Shown piece after piece: positions 1 through 7,937 of a stretch of 7,937 nucleotides of DNA (positions are counted from its first letter, which is position 1; the number at the start of each line of letters is the position of its first letter). The stretch spans positions 2,685-10,621 of the forward strand of contig MELI01000110.1 in assembly GCA_001767575.1 (NCBI GenBank), in the 5' to 3' direction. The position numbers and the translations under genes are program-made. The stretch comes from Candidatus Aquicultor primus (GTDB taxonomy: Bacteria; Actinomycetota; Aquicultoria; Aquicultorales; Aquicultoraceae). Under the pieces are notes generated by a model. It saw only the letters and a program-made list of their open reading frames with translations. It was not told the origin of the DNA and searched no databases.

Positions 1-783
<783 letters not shown>

Positions 784-807
784 TTAAACTCTTCACCTCA
801 ATTCTAT

Positions 808-824
808 TGCCGAACATGTCGGCA
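808..824. other. Small hairpin in the atpG-atpD intergenic gap
   Basis: A perfect 6-bp inverted repeat, TGCCGA and TCGGCA, separated by 5 nt, lies in the 63-nt gap between atpG and atpD, the longest gap between atp structural genes here. No T-run follows on the minus strand, so it is not an intrinsic terminator. It could be an mRNA processing or stability element that separates atpD translation from atpG, but a chance palindrome of this size is possible. Confidence 0.35.
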
Positions 825-846
825 TCGATAAATTTACAAAACAAAT

Positions 847-1734
847 CTATGCCTCTTGCAGGGCATTGGCGCCGCCGACAATCTCGGCGATCTCTTGCGT
901 GATTTGCGCCTGCCTCGCCCGGTTGTACCACCTGGTGAGATTCTCTATCATCTCTGTCGCGCTGTCCGTCGCGTTTTTCATCGCTATCCGGCGCGCGGCA
1001 TGCTCGCTCGCCGCCGATTCCATCAGCGCTCTAAGAACGACTGTGTTGACATAACGCGGCAATAGGTCGTATAGCACCCGCACCGCATCCGGCTCGAACT
1101 CGTGCTCGACACTCATCCCGCCCGCTTCGGCCTCGCCACCCGATATCTCCTCTTGTTTTACAGGGAGTAGCTGATGGGTCGTCGGCTTTTGCTCCAGCGC
1201 CGATTTGAAATGATTGAACACGATGTAGACTTTGTCGATCGAGCCTTCCTGATACATCTCGACTATCTCATCCGCAACCGCTTTCGCCTCGATAAAGGTC
1301 GGGCGGTCCGTAAACTCGGTATGCGCCGCGATAATGTTATATTCGGCAAATCTTAAATAACCCGCGCCCTTACGGCCGACGGCTACAAAAGATACCTCGC
1401 GGCCTTGCGCCGTCTCATCGCGGTATATCGCCTCCGCGCGCCGCAGGATGTTCATATTGAACGCCCCGCAGAGCCCCCGGTTCGAAGTGACCGGAATAAT
1501 CACGACATTCTTGGTCTCTTCATGAACCTCGAGCAACGGATGGCTGCCTGCTCCGACATGCTGGGCGACGCTGTTTAAGACATCGACCATTTTTATCGCA
1601 TACGGCCGTGCCGCCTCGATTCGGGATTGCGCCCGTTTAATCTTAGCGGTCGCCACCATCTCCATAGTCCTGGTGATTTGACGGGTGCTCTCGACACTTT
1701 TTATTCTGCTAAGTACTGCTCTTGCCTTTGACAT
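847..1734 (-). CDS. atpG: F1F0 ATP synthase subunit gamma
   Basis: Central rotor shaft that couples c-ring rotation to conformational change in the beta subunits. The 295-residue protein is normal length for bacterial gamma (about 285-300). The N-terminal coiled-coil helix carries the conserved IKSVESTRQITRTMEMVA stretch (11-28). The Rossmann-like middle domain has NRGLCGAFN (85-93). The C-terminal helix includes SEHAARRIAMKNATD (243-257) and ends with ITQEIAEIVGGA (278-289), close to the gamma family signature. A short acidic, glycine-rich loop (about 195-215, EEISGGEAEAGG) lies before the C-terminal domain; this region varies between species. The gene starts 17 nt after the atpA stop, with GGGGATGA as a moderate ribosome site. 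The N- and C-terminal helices are both complete, so the shaft should be functional. Confidence 0.98.
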   Translation of the reverse strand: MSKARAVLSRIKSVESTRQITRTMEMVATAKIKRAQSRIEAARPYAIKMVDVLNSVAQHVGAGSHPLLEVHEETKNVVIIPVTSNRGLCGAFNMNILRRAEAIYRDETAQGREVSFVAVGRKGAGYLRFAEYNIIAAHTEFTDRPTFIEAKAVADEIVEMYQEGSIDKVYIVFNHFKSALEQKPTTHQLLPVKQEEISGGEAEAGGMSVEHEFEPDAVRVLYDLLPRYVNTVVLRALMESAASEHAARRIAMKNATDSATEMIENLTRWYNRARQAQITQEIAEIVGGANALQEA

Positions 1735-1751
1735 GGATAATCATCCCCAAG

Positions 1752-3269
1752 CTATAGAGCCATGCTGGCGAAGGATGTCTTGAATTCCTTGATGATTTCG
1801 CCGAGCTTTTTCTCATTCTCTTCTGAAATGACCTTCTCTTCGACGATGTTCTTCGCCAAGTCCCCGTAGTTACTACGGACGAACTCGAGTAGGCCTTTCT
1901 CGAACGCACCGACTTTTGTTATGTCGATGTCATCCAGGAAGCCGCGGACACCGGCGAAGATAGATATGATCTGGTCTTCGACGGACATCGGCACGAACTG
2001 CCCTTGTTTCAGCAACTCGACCATACGTTGGCCTCTCGCCAACTGTGCCAGCGTCGCTTTGTCCAGCTCTGAGCCGAACTGCGCAAACGCTTCCAGTTCA
2101 CGGAACTGCGCCAAGTCGAGTCTTAGACGTCCTGCTACCTGCTTCATCGCTTTGATCTGCGCGTTACCGCCGACTCGGGATACCGAGATACCGACGTTAA
2201 CCGCCGGGCGCACGCCCGAATAGAAGAGGTCCGACTCGAGGAATATCTGGCCGTCCGTAATCGAAATAACGTTCGTCGGGATATACGCCGAAACGTCGCC
2301 CGCGAGCGTCTCGATGATCGGCAGCGCCGTAAGAGAACCGCCGCCGAGCGCGTCGCTGAGCTTGCACGCCCTCTCCAGTAACCTCGAATGTAGATAGAAG
2401 ACGTCGCCCGGGTACGCTTCGCGGCCCGGCGGGCGCCTTAGCAACAACGACATCTGGCGATACGCTTGAGCTTGCTTGCTCAAGTCATCATAGATGACCA
2501 GCGTATGCTTGCCGTTGTAGAGATAGTGCTCCGCCATAGCGCAGCCGCCGTACGGTGCGATATACTGCATCGGTGCGGGGTCGCTGGCCGGAGAGGCTAC
2601 AACAATTGTGTATTTCATCGCATCGTGGCGCTCGAGGGTCTCGACGACCTGCGCACAGGTCGATGCTTTGCCGCCGACAGCGACATAGACACAAATAACG
2701 CCCGTGTCTTTTTGGTTGATGATTGCGTCAATCGCAATCGCGGTCTTTCCGGTTCTACGGTCGCCGATGATAAGCTCGCGCTGTCCGCGACCGATAGGTA
2801 TCATCGAGTCGATAGCCTTAATGCCGGTCTGCAAGGGCTCCTTAACAGGTTGCCTGTGGACAACACCTGGAGCCAGCCACTCTATCGGGCGGTGTGCCTC
2901 CGGTGTGATTGCGCCTTTGCCGTCGATCGGCTGACCTAACGAGTTGACTACGCGGCCGAGCATACCGTCGCCCACCGGGACCTCAGCGATCCTGCCGGTG
3001 CGCTTTACGATATCACCCTCTGCGATGTCGAGATAGTCACCCATGATAACGACGCCGACGTTGTCTTCCTCAAGGTTGAGGGCAAGACCGAACGCGCCGT
3101 TGGGGAACTCGAGCATCTCCATTGCCATGCAGCCACGTACGCCGTGGACTATCGCGATGCCATCTCTGGCCTCTAGAACCGTTCCAACCTCTTCGACCTC
3201 GATTTGAGGTTCATACTTTTCGATTTCCTGCCTCAATAGTGAGGCAATCTCTCGCGACTTTATTTTCAT
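1752..3269 (-). CDS. atpA: F1F0 ATP synthase subunit alpha
   Basis: Non-catalytic nucleotide-binding subunit of the F1 hexamer; it supplies the arginine finger to the catalytic sites. The 505 residues match the usual length. In order: N-terminal stator-binding helix and beta-barrel (about 1-95), Walker A loop GDRRTGKT (169-176), [10 protein letters not shown] (195-204), Walker B LVIYDD (257-262), the segment SVSRVGG with the arginine finger at R365, and a helical C-terminal domain. Two positions differ from the common pattern: Arg at 172 where most bacteria have Gln (mycobacteria have Lys), and Gly at 200 where Gln is typical (usual GQKAS). The start is set by AAGGAG 7 nt before the ATG; that site overlaps the atpH stop codon, which suggests coupled translation. 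Function is assigned with near certainty. Confidence 0.98.
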   Translation of the reverse strand: MKIKSREIASLLRQEIEKYEPQIEVEEVGTVLEARDGIAIVHGVRGCMAMEMLEFPNGAFGLALNLEEDNVGVVIMGDYLDIAEGDIVKRTGRIAEVPVGDGMLGRVVNSLGQPIDGKGAITPEAHRPIEWLAPGVVHRQPVKEPLQTGIKAIDSMIPIGRGQRELIIGDRRTGKTAIAIDAIINQKDTGVICVYVAVGGKASTCAQVVETLERHDAMKYTIVVASPASDPAPMQYIAPYGGCAMAEHYLYNGKHTLVIYDDLSKQAQAYRQMSLLLRRPPGREAYPGDVFYLHSRLLERACKLSDALGGGSLTALPIIETLAGDVSAYIPTNVISITDGQIFLESDLFYSGVRPAVNVGISVSRVGGNAQIKAMKQVAGRLRLDLAQFRELEAFAQFGSELDKATLAQLARGQRMVELLKQGQFVPMSVEDQIISIFAGVRGFLDDIDITKVGAFEKGLLEFVRSNYGDLAKNIVEEKVISEENEKKLGEIIKEFKTSFASMAL

Positions 3270-3276
3270 AAACCTA

Positions 3277-3282
3277 CTCCTT
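3277..3282 (-). promoter_or_regulatory. Shine-Dalgarno of atpA overlapping the atpH stop codon
   Basis: AAGGAG on the minus strand, 7 nt before the atpA ATG. Its first two bases lie within the TAA stop of atpH, so ribosomes ending atpH would cover or expose the atpA initiation site. This fits translational coupling in a stoichiometric complex. Confidence 0.75.
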
Positions 3283-3820
3283 ACCGCGCTTGAATTAGCT
3301 TGTCGCGTAAGTCGCTTAAACGTGATTTTACGCTGGCGTCGACGATCTGCCCATTCGCGTAGACCATCATTCCGCCGTGAATTGTCGGGTCGACAACGGT
3401 TTCAAGTATTACTTCTCTCTTGGTAGATTCTTCGAGCTTAGCTTGGATTTTCGCTCGCAGGTCATCGGAGAGCGGTATCGCTGTGATGACCCGGGCCATA
3501 ACCCGCTTTTGCTGCTCGTCCAACAGGCGGTCAAACTCGTCGCGAATCGCTAAGAACAAGTTCTCCCTGCCGTTATCGAAGAGTATCCAGAAAAAGTTGC
3601 GCGTCATAACCGATACTTCATGTAGAAAGACTTTATTAAAAACGCTCTTCTTCTGCTCACCGCCAACTTTTGCCGACTGAAAATACCCTTCGAACTCCGG
3701 GTCGGTGAGAAGCTCGCCCACGAGTTCGACCTCTGTGGCGACTTTCTCAAGCGCGTTATCGCTAATCGCTGCGTCAAACAGCGCTTCCGCGTATTCCCTC
3801 GCTACACGTTCGTCTTTCAT
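3281..3820 (-). CDS. atpH: F1F0 ATP synthase subunit delta (OSCP homologue)
   Basis: Peripheral stalk protein that joins the b dimer to the top of the alpha3beta3 head. The protein has 179 residues, the usual size. The N-terminal helical domain opens with [11 protein letters not shown] (8-18), the typical delta start. The C-terminal region holds [19 protein letters not shown] followed by SVKSRL and DLRDKL, which is the delta/OSCP family signature region. Its ATG overlaps the atpF stop as ATGA. Upstream there is only a poor ribosome site (GTGGG), so re-initiation by ribosomes finishing atpF is the likely route. It is a separate gene, not fused to subunit b as in mycobacteria, which argues against a mycobacterial relative. 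Confidence 0.97.
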   Translation of the reverse strand: MKDERVAREYAEALFDAAISDNALEKVATEVELVGELLTDPEFEGYFQSAKVGGEQKKSVFNKVFLHEVSVMTRNFFWILFDNGRENLFLAIRDEFDRLLDEQQKRVMARVITAIPLSDDLRAKIQAKLEESTKREVILETVVDPTIHGGMMVYANGQIVDASVKSRLSDLRDKLIQAR

Positions 3821-4305
3821 GACAAACGACCCACTTCACTCAGATAGTTCTCGATAAGCTGCTCATGCGCAGCTTTATCCAGCTCTTTCTCGATTACTTT
3901 TGCGGCCAAGGTAACGCTAAGGTCGCCTACCTCCGTCCTTAGCTCTTTGATCGCCTGCTCTACATCGCGGTTGATCTGGTCTTCCGCTTTCGCGATCATA
4001 AGCTTGACCTCTTCATCAGCTTTGGTTTTAATCTCAGCTCTAAGATTTTCGCCAAGTTGCTTGCCTTCGGCGATGATTTTATGCGCCTCGGCACGTGCCT
4101 CGGCCAATTTCTCCTCATAATCTCTGAGCAAACGCTCCGACTCAAGTCGAGCGTGTTCCGCTTGCTCTATGGACTCACGTATTTTTTTCTCACGCTCATC
4201 CAACATGCTTACGATCGGGCCGAAACCAAATTTGGCGAGCGCAAACACCAAAAAGGCGAATGCTATAGCCGTGTAGACTATTAATGGTTGATTTAATTCA
4301 ATCAT
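3817..4305 (-). CDS. atpF: F1F0 ATP synthase subunit b
   Basis: Membrane-anchored peripheral stalk subunit that acts as a dimer and holds F1 still while the rotor turns. The 162-residue protein has one N-terminal membrane helix (about residues 8-30, VYTAIAFAFLVFALAKFGFG) and then a long, highly charged coiled coil to the C terminus, including DEREKKIRESIEQAEHARLE (36-55). This layout and length are standard for b. Only one b-type gene is present, so the stalk is probably a homodimer. Upstream are two purine-rich ribosome sites in a row, AAGGAG and AGGTGAGG, the closer one 5 nt before the ATG, which suggests strong initiation for a subunit needed in two copies. The gap to atpE is 42 nt and the 3' end overlaps atpH by 4 nt. 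Confidence 0.97.
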   Translation of the reverse strand: MIELNQPLIVYTAIAFAFLVFALAKFGFGPIVSMLDEREKKIRESIEQAEHARLESERLLRDYEEKLAEARAEAHKIIAEGKQLGENLRAEIKTKADEEVKLMIAKAEDQINRDVEQAIKELRTEVGDLSVTLAAKVIEKELDKAAHEQLIENYLSEVGRLS

Positions 4306-4347
4306 CCGTACCTCACCTACTCCTTCCAGAAAAGTTCAGCCCGTTGC

Positions 4348-5441
<1,094 letters not shown>

Positions 5442-5447
5442 GTATCT

Positions 5448-5453
5448 CTCCTT
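5448..5453 (-). promoter_or_regulatory. Shine-Dalgarno that decides the atpB start
   Basis: AAGGAG on the minus strand with a 6-nt spacer to the ATG at 5441. The longer frame's ATG at 5489 has only AGGAA almost touching it. This favours the 281-residue form of subunit a and a 32-nt gap after the AtpI-like gene, not an overlap. Confidence 0.7.
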
Positions 5454-5473
5454 TCCTGGCATGGGCCAAATAG

Positions 5474-5875
5474 TTAACTTTGCAACCATTTCCTAACGCT
5501 AATGGCCAATATCACAGTAAAACCAATCGCCACCGTTAAGAGTAGAAACAACAGGTTTAACGCAAGAATGCGAGACATTAAATAAACTAAAATCCAAAGA
5601 CCGATAAGTCGTACCCAGAAACCGCCTACCGCAAAGGCAACCGCCTGCCCGGCTGAACTCTTCTGGGACTTTTCGGTGGCTATGACGGTGCCGGCAGCGT
5701 AGACGCCGAGCACTAGAAGTCCTACAAGCGAGCTTTTGAGCCCGAGCCATCCATCAACATCCCACCCTATGATAGGCGCAGCTATCCAGAATGGCAAGCC
5801 GTAGAGCAATATTTCCCTTATTTCGAAAGGGCCCCTATGGCGTGCGCTCGGCCGCTGTCTATTTTGAGGAGTCAC
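5474..5875 (-). CDS. atpI: AtpI-like ATP synthase accessory membrane protein
   Basis: Small membrane protein of the ATP synthase I type, found just before atpB in many operons and linked in other bacteria to c-ring assembly and, with AtpZ, to Mg2+ uptake. I choose the GTG at 5875 (133 residues): GAGGAG lies 10 nt upstream, whereas an ATG at 5917 in the same frame lacks a ribosome site and lies deeper inside the preceding gene. A TTG at codon 23, with AAGGGA nearby, is a less likely alternative. A basic N-terminal tail precedes about four membrane helices (roughly 22-38, 48-66, 78-100, 103-126). The second half, with GGFWVRLIGLW, resembles the AtpI C-terminal half. The first half, IIGWDVDGWLGL followed by GLLVLGVYAAG, resembles the AtpZ helix pair including its Asp (D41). 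The gene overlaps the upstream one by 17 nt. Family is fairly sure, exact role is not. Confidence 0.75.
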   Translation of the reverse strand: MTPQNRQRPSARHRGPFEIREILLYGLPFWIAAPIIGWDVDGWLGLKSSLVGLLVLGVYAAGTVIATEKSQKSSAGQAVAFAVGGFWVRLIGLWILVYLMSRILALNLLFLLLTVAIGFTVILAISVRKWLQS

Positions 5876-6263
5876 GTTTACGCTGCTCCTCTTTGCGTTC
5901 GAGTTCCATGATCGCATTGTACATGTTCAAAAAACCGGCCGCCGCCCCGACAATGACACCCAATATGATACTTGCGGTCGCATAGCGCGGTATAAGCCTG
6001 CCTATCGCCCAACCTATGAGAGTACCCACTAGAACGGCAGCAAAAAGTTCTGTGCCAAGATTTACGAATCTGAACAACTCTTGCTTCAATGAAGTCTGAT
6101 TCTGGGACTGCGTGGATGTGCTTGTCGTTATTTTCTTGTCAGATTCCTTGTGTTCGGTTGGTTTTTTTTCGACCGGTTCGCCTTTGCCGGTTCTCTCGAC
6201 ATCTTCATCCGAAGCATGTCGGGTATCCCACATAGGCCATCGGTCATCATCAGATTGTAACAT
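5859..6263 (-). CDS. AtpZ-like (F0F1-ATPase gene 1 family) small membrane protein
   Basis: First gene of the atp operon, 134 residues. The N-terminal 60 or so residues are hydrophilic and probably disordered, rich in Asp, Glu, Lys, Ser and Thr (for example KKITTSTSTQSQNQTS). Two membrane helices follow (about 66-90 and 96-117), then a charged tail. The helix pair, with VGTLIGWAIGRLIP and ILGVIVGAAAGFLNMY, matches the glycine-rich pattern of the AtpZ / putative Ca2+-Mg2+ transporter family. That family usually has Asp in G-x-x-x-D at the end of helix 1; here the position is Gly (G88). The tail is longer than usual for AtpZ (about 70-100 residues). Two in-frame TAA codons directly precede the ATG, so no earlier start is possible. 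AAGGA is 16 nt upstream, too far for a good ribosome site; the ATG at 6233 has none either. The start is therefore less certain than the gene itself. Confidence 0.72.
   Translation of the reverse strand: MLQSDDDRWPMWDTRHASDEDVERTGKGEPVEKKPTEHKESDKKITTSTSTQSQNQTSLKQELFRFVNLGTELFAAVLVGTLIGWAIGRLIPRYATASIILGVIVGAAAGFLNMYNAIMELERKEEQRKRDSSK
5886..5891 (-). promoter_or_regulatory. Shine-Dalgarno supporting the GTG start of the AtpI-like gene
   Basis: GAGGAG on the minus strand, 10 nt before the GTG at 5875. It lies inside the end of the AtpZ-like coding sequence, where it also encodes part of the KEEQR tail. The spacing is slightly long but acceptable, and no other candidate start has a better-placed site. 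Confidence 0.5.
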
Positions 6264-6289
6264 TTATTACGAACACCGGTCCTTGAACT

Positions 6290-6318
6290 ATAATAAAGTA
6301 AATCAAAGGAGCATGCAA
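6290..6318 (-). promoter_or_regulatory. Probable sigma70-type promoter of the atp operon
   Basis: On the minus strand, a -35 box TTGCAT (6318-6313; 3 of 6 to consensus) and a -10 box TATTAT (6295-6290; 5 of 6) are separated by exactly 17 nt, in the only AT-rich intergenic stretch of the window. The predicted transcript would start near 6283, giving a leader of about 20 nt before the AtpZ-like ATG at 6263. Location between the deaminase stop and the first atp gene fits an atp-specific promoter, although read-through from glyA cannot be ruled out. Confidence 0.6.
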
Positions 6319-6330
6319 TAGCTTGATTGC
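6315..6330. repeat. Short palindrome overlapping the -35 box
   Basis: GCAAT-6 nt-ATTGC, a perfect 5-bp inverted repeat covering part of the -35 element of the proposed atp promoter. The position is right for an operator or activator site, but arms this short arise often by chance in AT-rich DNA. There is no T-run, so it is not a terminator for the deaminase gene. Confidence 0.25.
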
Positions 6331-6371
6331 CAGATTATGCCCCATATCGCTAATAAATAATCAAAATATAA

Positions 6372-6887
6372 TCAGCTGTCTTTGTCAAAGGAAATCTGCA
6401 AAAGCCTGACCCCAGCCTCGTACAACAACTCTTGCGCGAGCAGGTCGGGATAGCCTTGCTCAAAAAATATCTCTTTAATGCCTGCGTTAATAAGCATCTT
6501 AGCACAGAGCACGCACGGTTGGTGAGTGCAATAAATCGTCGCCCCGCCGACCGCGATGCCGTAGAGCGCCGCCTGAATAAGCGCGTTCTGCTCGGCGTGA
6601 AGGCCACGGCAGAGTTCATGACGCTCACCCGATGCGATACCCTGGATCTCACGCAAGCAGCCGATGTCTATACAGTGCCGGACACCTGACGGCGCGCCGT
6701 TGTAGCCGGTCGCAAGGATACGCTTATCGCGCACGAGGAGCGCCCCGACTTTTCGCCTGACACATGTCGCGCGTTGCGCAACCTGCTTAGTGATGTTTAA
6801 AAAATACTCGTCCCATGAGGGCCTCGAATCTGAAGCCGGCTCCGAAAGAGGCAGGCCGCTCTGCTCGACATCGTAGTCCATACTCAT
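6372..6887 (-). CDS. comEB: dCMP deaminase (deoxycytidylate deaminase, ComEB type)
   Basis: Zinc enzyme of the cytidine deaminase superfamily that converts dCMP to dUMP, the thymidylate synthase substrate. From the ATG at 6887 it has 171 residues. [11 protein letters not shown] (22-32) is the typical ComEB opening. HAEQNA gives the zinc ligand H97 and catalytic E99, and PCVLCAK gives zinc ligands C125 and C128. Between them lie further Cys/His residues (C72, C77, H90, C93) that could hold a second, structural zinc as in other dCMP deaminases. The start is chosen because GGAAGG stands 7 nt upstream; the frame could extend to a GTG at 6950 (192 residues), but the added residues resemble nothing in the family and have no ribosome site. 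ATG 6881 is also possible. The gene sits about 100 nt after glyA. dCMP deaminase is firm; the name comEB rests on family resemblance. Confidence 0.93.
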   Translation of the reverse strand: MSMDYDVEQSGLPLSEPASDSRPSWDEYFLNITKQVAQRATCVRRKVGALLVRDKRILATGYNGAPSGVRHCIDIGCLREIQGIASGERHELCRGLHAEQNALIQAALYGIAVGGATIYCTHQPCVLCAKMLINAGIKEIFFEQGYPDLLAQELLYEAGVRLLQISFDKDS

Positions 6888-6894
6888 CCCAGCG

Positions 6895-6900
6895 CCTTCC
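6895..6900 (-). promoter_or_regulatory. Shine-Dalgarno supporting the dCMP deaminase start
   Basis: GGAAGG on the minus strand with a 7-nt spacer to the ATG at 6887. The alternative GTG at 6950 has no such site. It supports a 171-residue protein and leaves about 100 nt between this gene and glyA. Confidence 0.55.
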
Positions 6901-6988
6901 AGTCTTTCTAAAGCTTTTCCGGTCGATGCGCGACTTATCCGCCGCGTCACCTGCCGCTACGGTCGATCATCCTGTTATTAGAAATTCA

Positions 6989-7937
6989 CTAGCGCCCTAC
7001 GGCAGCGAGATTGCTGTAGACGGGGTGCTCTTCGCACAGCCGTTTAACTTCGGCCGCGACCCTCCCGTGTACCCGCTCATCGCCCATGCCCTCCAGCGTG
7101 TCGGCGATAAGGTTTGCCAGGAATCGGGTTTCATCTTCCTTTAGACCACGGGTCGTAATCGCCGGCGTGCCTAAACGGATTCCGCTCGTGACCGAGGCGC
7201 TTCGCGTCTCGAACGGGATAGTGTTTTTATTAGCGACAATGCCCACTGTTCCGAGCTCTTGTTCCGCATCGACCCCGGTTATCCCTTTGCTCGTCAAATC
7301 GACGAGCATCAGGTGGGTATCGGTGCCGCCCGAGCATATCCGAAACCCGCGTCCCGCCAAGACCTCGGCCATTGCGCGCGCATTAATCACGACCTGCTCG
7401 GCGTAGGTTTTAAAATCGCCGGCCATGGCCTCTTTGAAACAGACCGCTTTAGCCGCTATCGTATGCATCATGGGACCGCCCTGCGTCCCCGGAAAGACCG
7501 CCTTATCCATCGCTTTGCCGTACTTCTCGCGCGCCAGAATCATACCGCCGCGCGGGCCGCGCAATGTCTTGTGCGTCGTGGTCGATACCACATCGCTGTG
7601 GGGTACGGGGCTCGGGTGAACCCCGGCTGCTACCAATCCTGCAATATGCGCCATATCGACCATAAGATATGCGCCAACCTCGTCGGCTATCGAGCGGAAT
7701 GCCGCAAAGTCGATGATGCGCGGATAAGCGCTCGCACCTGTGACGATCATGCGCGGCTTGTTCTTACGGGCAATCTCTCGAATCTCATTGTAATCCATTT
7801 GCTCCGTCTCGGGGTTGACCCCGTAAGCGACGAAGTTGTATATCTGGCCCGAAATGTTGGCCGGGCTGCCGTGCGTAAGGTGGCCGCCGTGCGGGAGCAT
7901 CAAGCCCATGACCGTATCACCCGGCTTGAGCAGCGCC
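6989..7937 (-). CDS. glyA: Serine hydroxymethyltransferase, C-terminal part (5' end outside the window)
   Basis: PLP enzyme that converts serine and tetrahydrofolate to glycine and 5,10-methylene-tetrahydrofolate, the main one-carbon source of the cell. The frame is open from the right edge and gives 315 residues of an expected 410-420; by eye the first visible residues (ALLKPGDTV) match about position 105 of the E. coli protein. [27 protein letters not shown] and the PLP-lysine motif [14 protein letters not shown] are all present, with the Schiff-base lysine codon at 7570-7568. PGTQGGP and the C-terminal [14 protein letters not shown], holding the substrate carboxylate-binding arginine, also match. 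The internal ATG at 7909 is not the start. The gene ends with a TAG directly followed in frame by TGA. Its product and that of the next gene both feed thymidylate synthesis. Confidence 0.98.
   Translation of the reverse strand, partial: ALLKPGDTVMGLMLPHGGHLTHGSPANISGQIYNFVAYGVNPETEQMDYNEIREIARKNKPRMIVTGASAYPRIIDFAAFRSIADEVGAYLMVDMAHIAGLVAAGVHPSPVPHSDVVSTTTHKTLRGPRGGMILAREKYGKAMDKAVFPGTQGGPMMHTIAAKAVCFKEAMAGDFKTYAEQVVINARAMAEVLAGRGFRICSGGTDTHLMLVDLTSKGITGVDAEQELGTVGIVANKNTIPFETRSASVTSGIRLGTPAITTRGLKEDETRFLANLIADTLEGMGDERVHGRVAAEVKRLCEEHPVYSNLAAVGR

Noticed and set aside
1090..1150. Acidic glycine-rich loop in gamma as a possible lineage-specific insertion
   Set aside because: Length and composition of this loop vary widely among bacterial gamma subunits, and the overall length is normal.
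1709..1909. Minus-strand 66-residue frame across the atpA-atpG junction, and similar shadows at 2488-2694, 5499-5750 and 6350-6652
   Set aside because: Each overlaps a well-supported gene in another frame and has a composition typical of frame-shifted translation (rich in Arg, Ser, Cys).
2466..2939. Plus-strand open frame of 157 residues, with smaller ones at 1921-2223 and 2704-2934
   Set aside because: All lie antisense inside atpA, whose protein is conserved along its full length. The translations show no family motif, and the frames have no convincing ribosome site.
6331..6371. Possible terminator after the dCMP deaminase gene
   Set aside because: The AT-rich stretch has only weak, widely spaced inverted matches (GATTAT and ATAATC about 18 nt apart) and no GC-rich stem followed by a T-run, so I do not call a terminator.
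7086..7619. Plus-strand frames antisense to glyA
   Set aside because: They cover the conserved PLP-enzyme coding region on the opposite strand; no motif of their own.

Overview
This window is the upstream and central part of a bacterial F-type ATP synthase operon. Every gene I can support lies on the minus strand, so transcription runs from the right edge (7937) to the left edge (1). In transcription order: the C-terminal part of glyA (serine hydroxymethyltransferase, cut by the right edge), a dCMP/deoxycytidylate deaminase of the ComEB type, a short AT-rich promoter region, two small membrane proteins of the AtpZ and AtpI type, then atpB (a), atpE (c), atpF (b), atpH (delta), atpA (alpha), atpG (gamma) and the N-terminal 261 residues of atpD (beta), which runs off the left edge. 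atpC would be expected beyond that edge and is not seen.

The genes are tightly packed. There are 4-nt and 17-nt overlaps (atpF/atpH; AtpZ-like/AtpI-like) and otherwise gaps of 17 to 63 nt inside the atp cluster. The two larger gaps are 108 nt upstream of the AtpZ-like gene, which holds a good sigma70-type promoter, and about 100 nt between glyA and the deaminase. No stretch above 300 bases lacks a gene, and there is no RNA gene, mobile element, CRISPR array or plus-strand gene.

The atp genes encode the F0 proton channel (a, b, c), most of the F1 motor (alpha, gamma, beta), the delta stator connector and two assembly or ion-transport accessories. The c subunit lacks the usual sodium-binding side chains, so the enzyme is probably proton-coupled. 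The two upstream genes fit a shared theme: GlyA makes 5,10-methylene-tetrahydrofolate and the deaminase makes dUMP, the two substrates of classical thymidylate synthase.

The organism looks like a Gram-positive-type (Terrabacteria) bacterium. A glyA / dCMP deaminase / atpZ-atpI / atpBEFHAGDC arrangement is familiar from Firmicutes and deep Actinobacteria. The alpha P-loop GDRRTGKT has a basic residue where most bacteria have Gln, as in mycobacterial GDRKTGKT, which leans towards a deep actinobacterial lineage. That placement is inference and weak. Overall this is a core housekeeping region; the findings are fine-scale points, not a new system.
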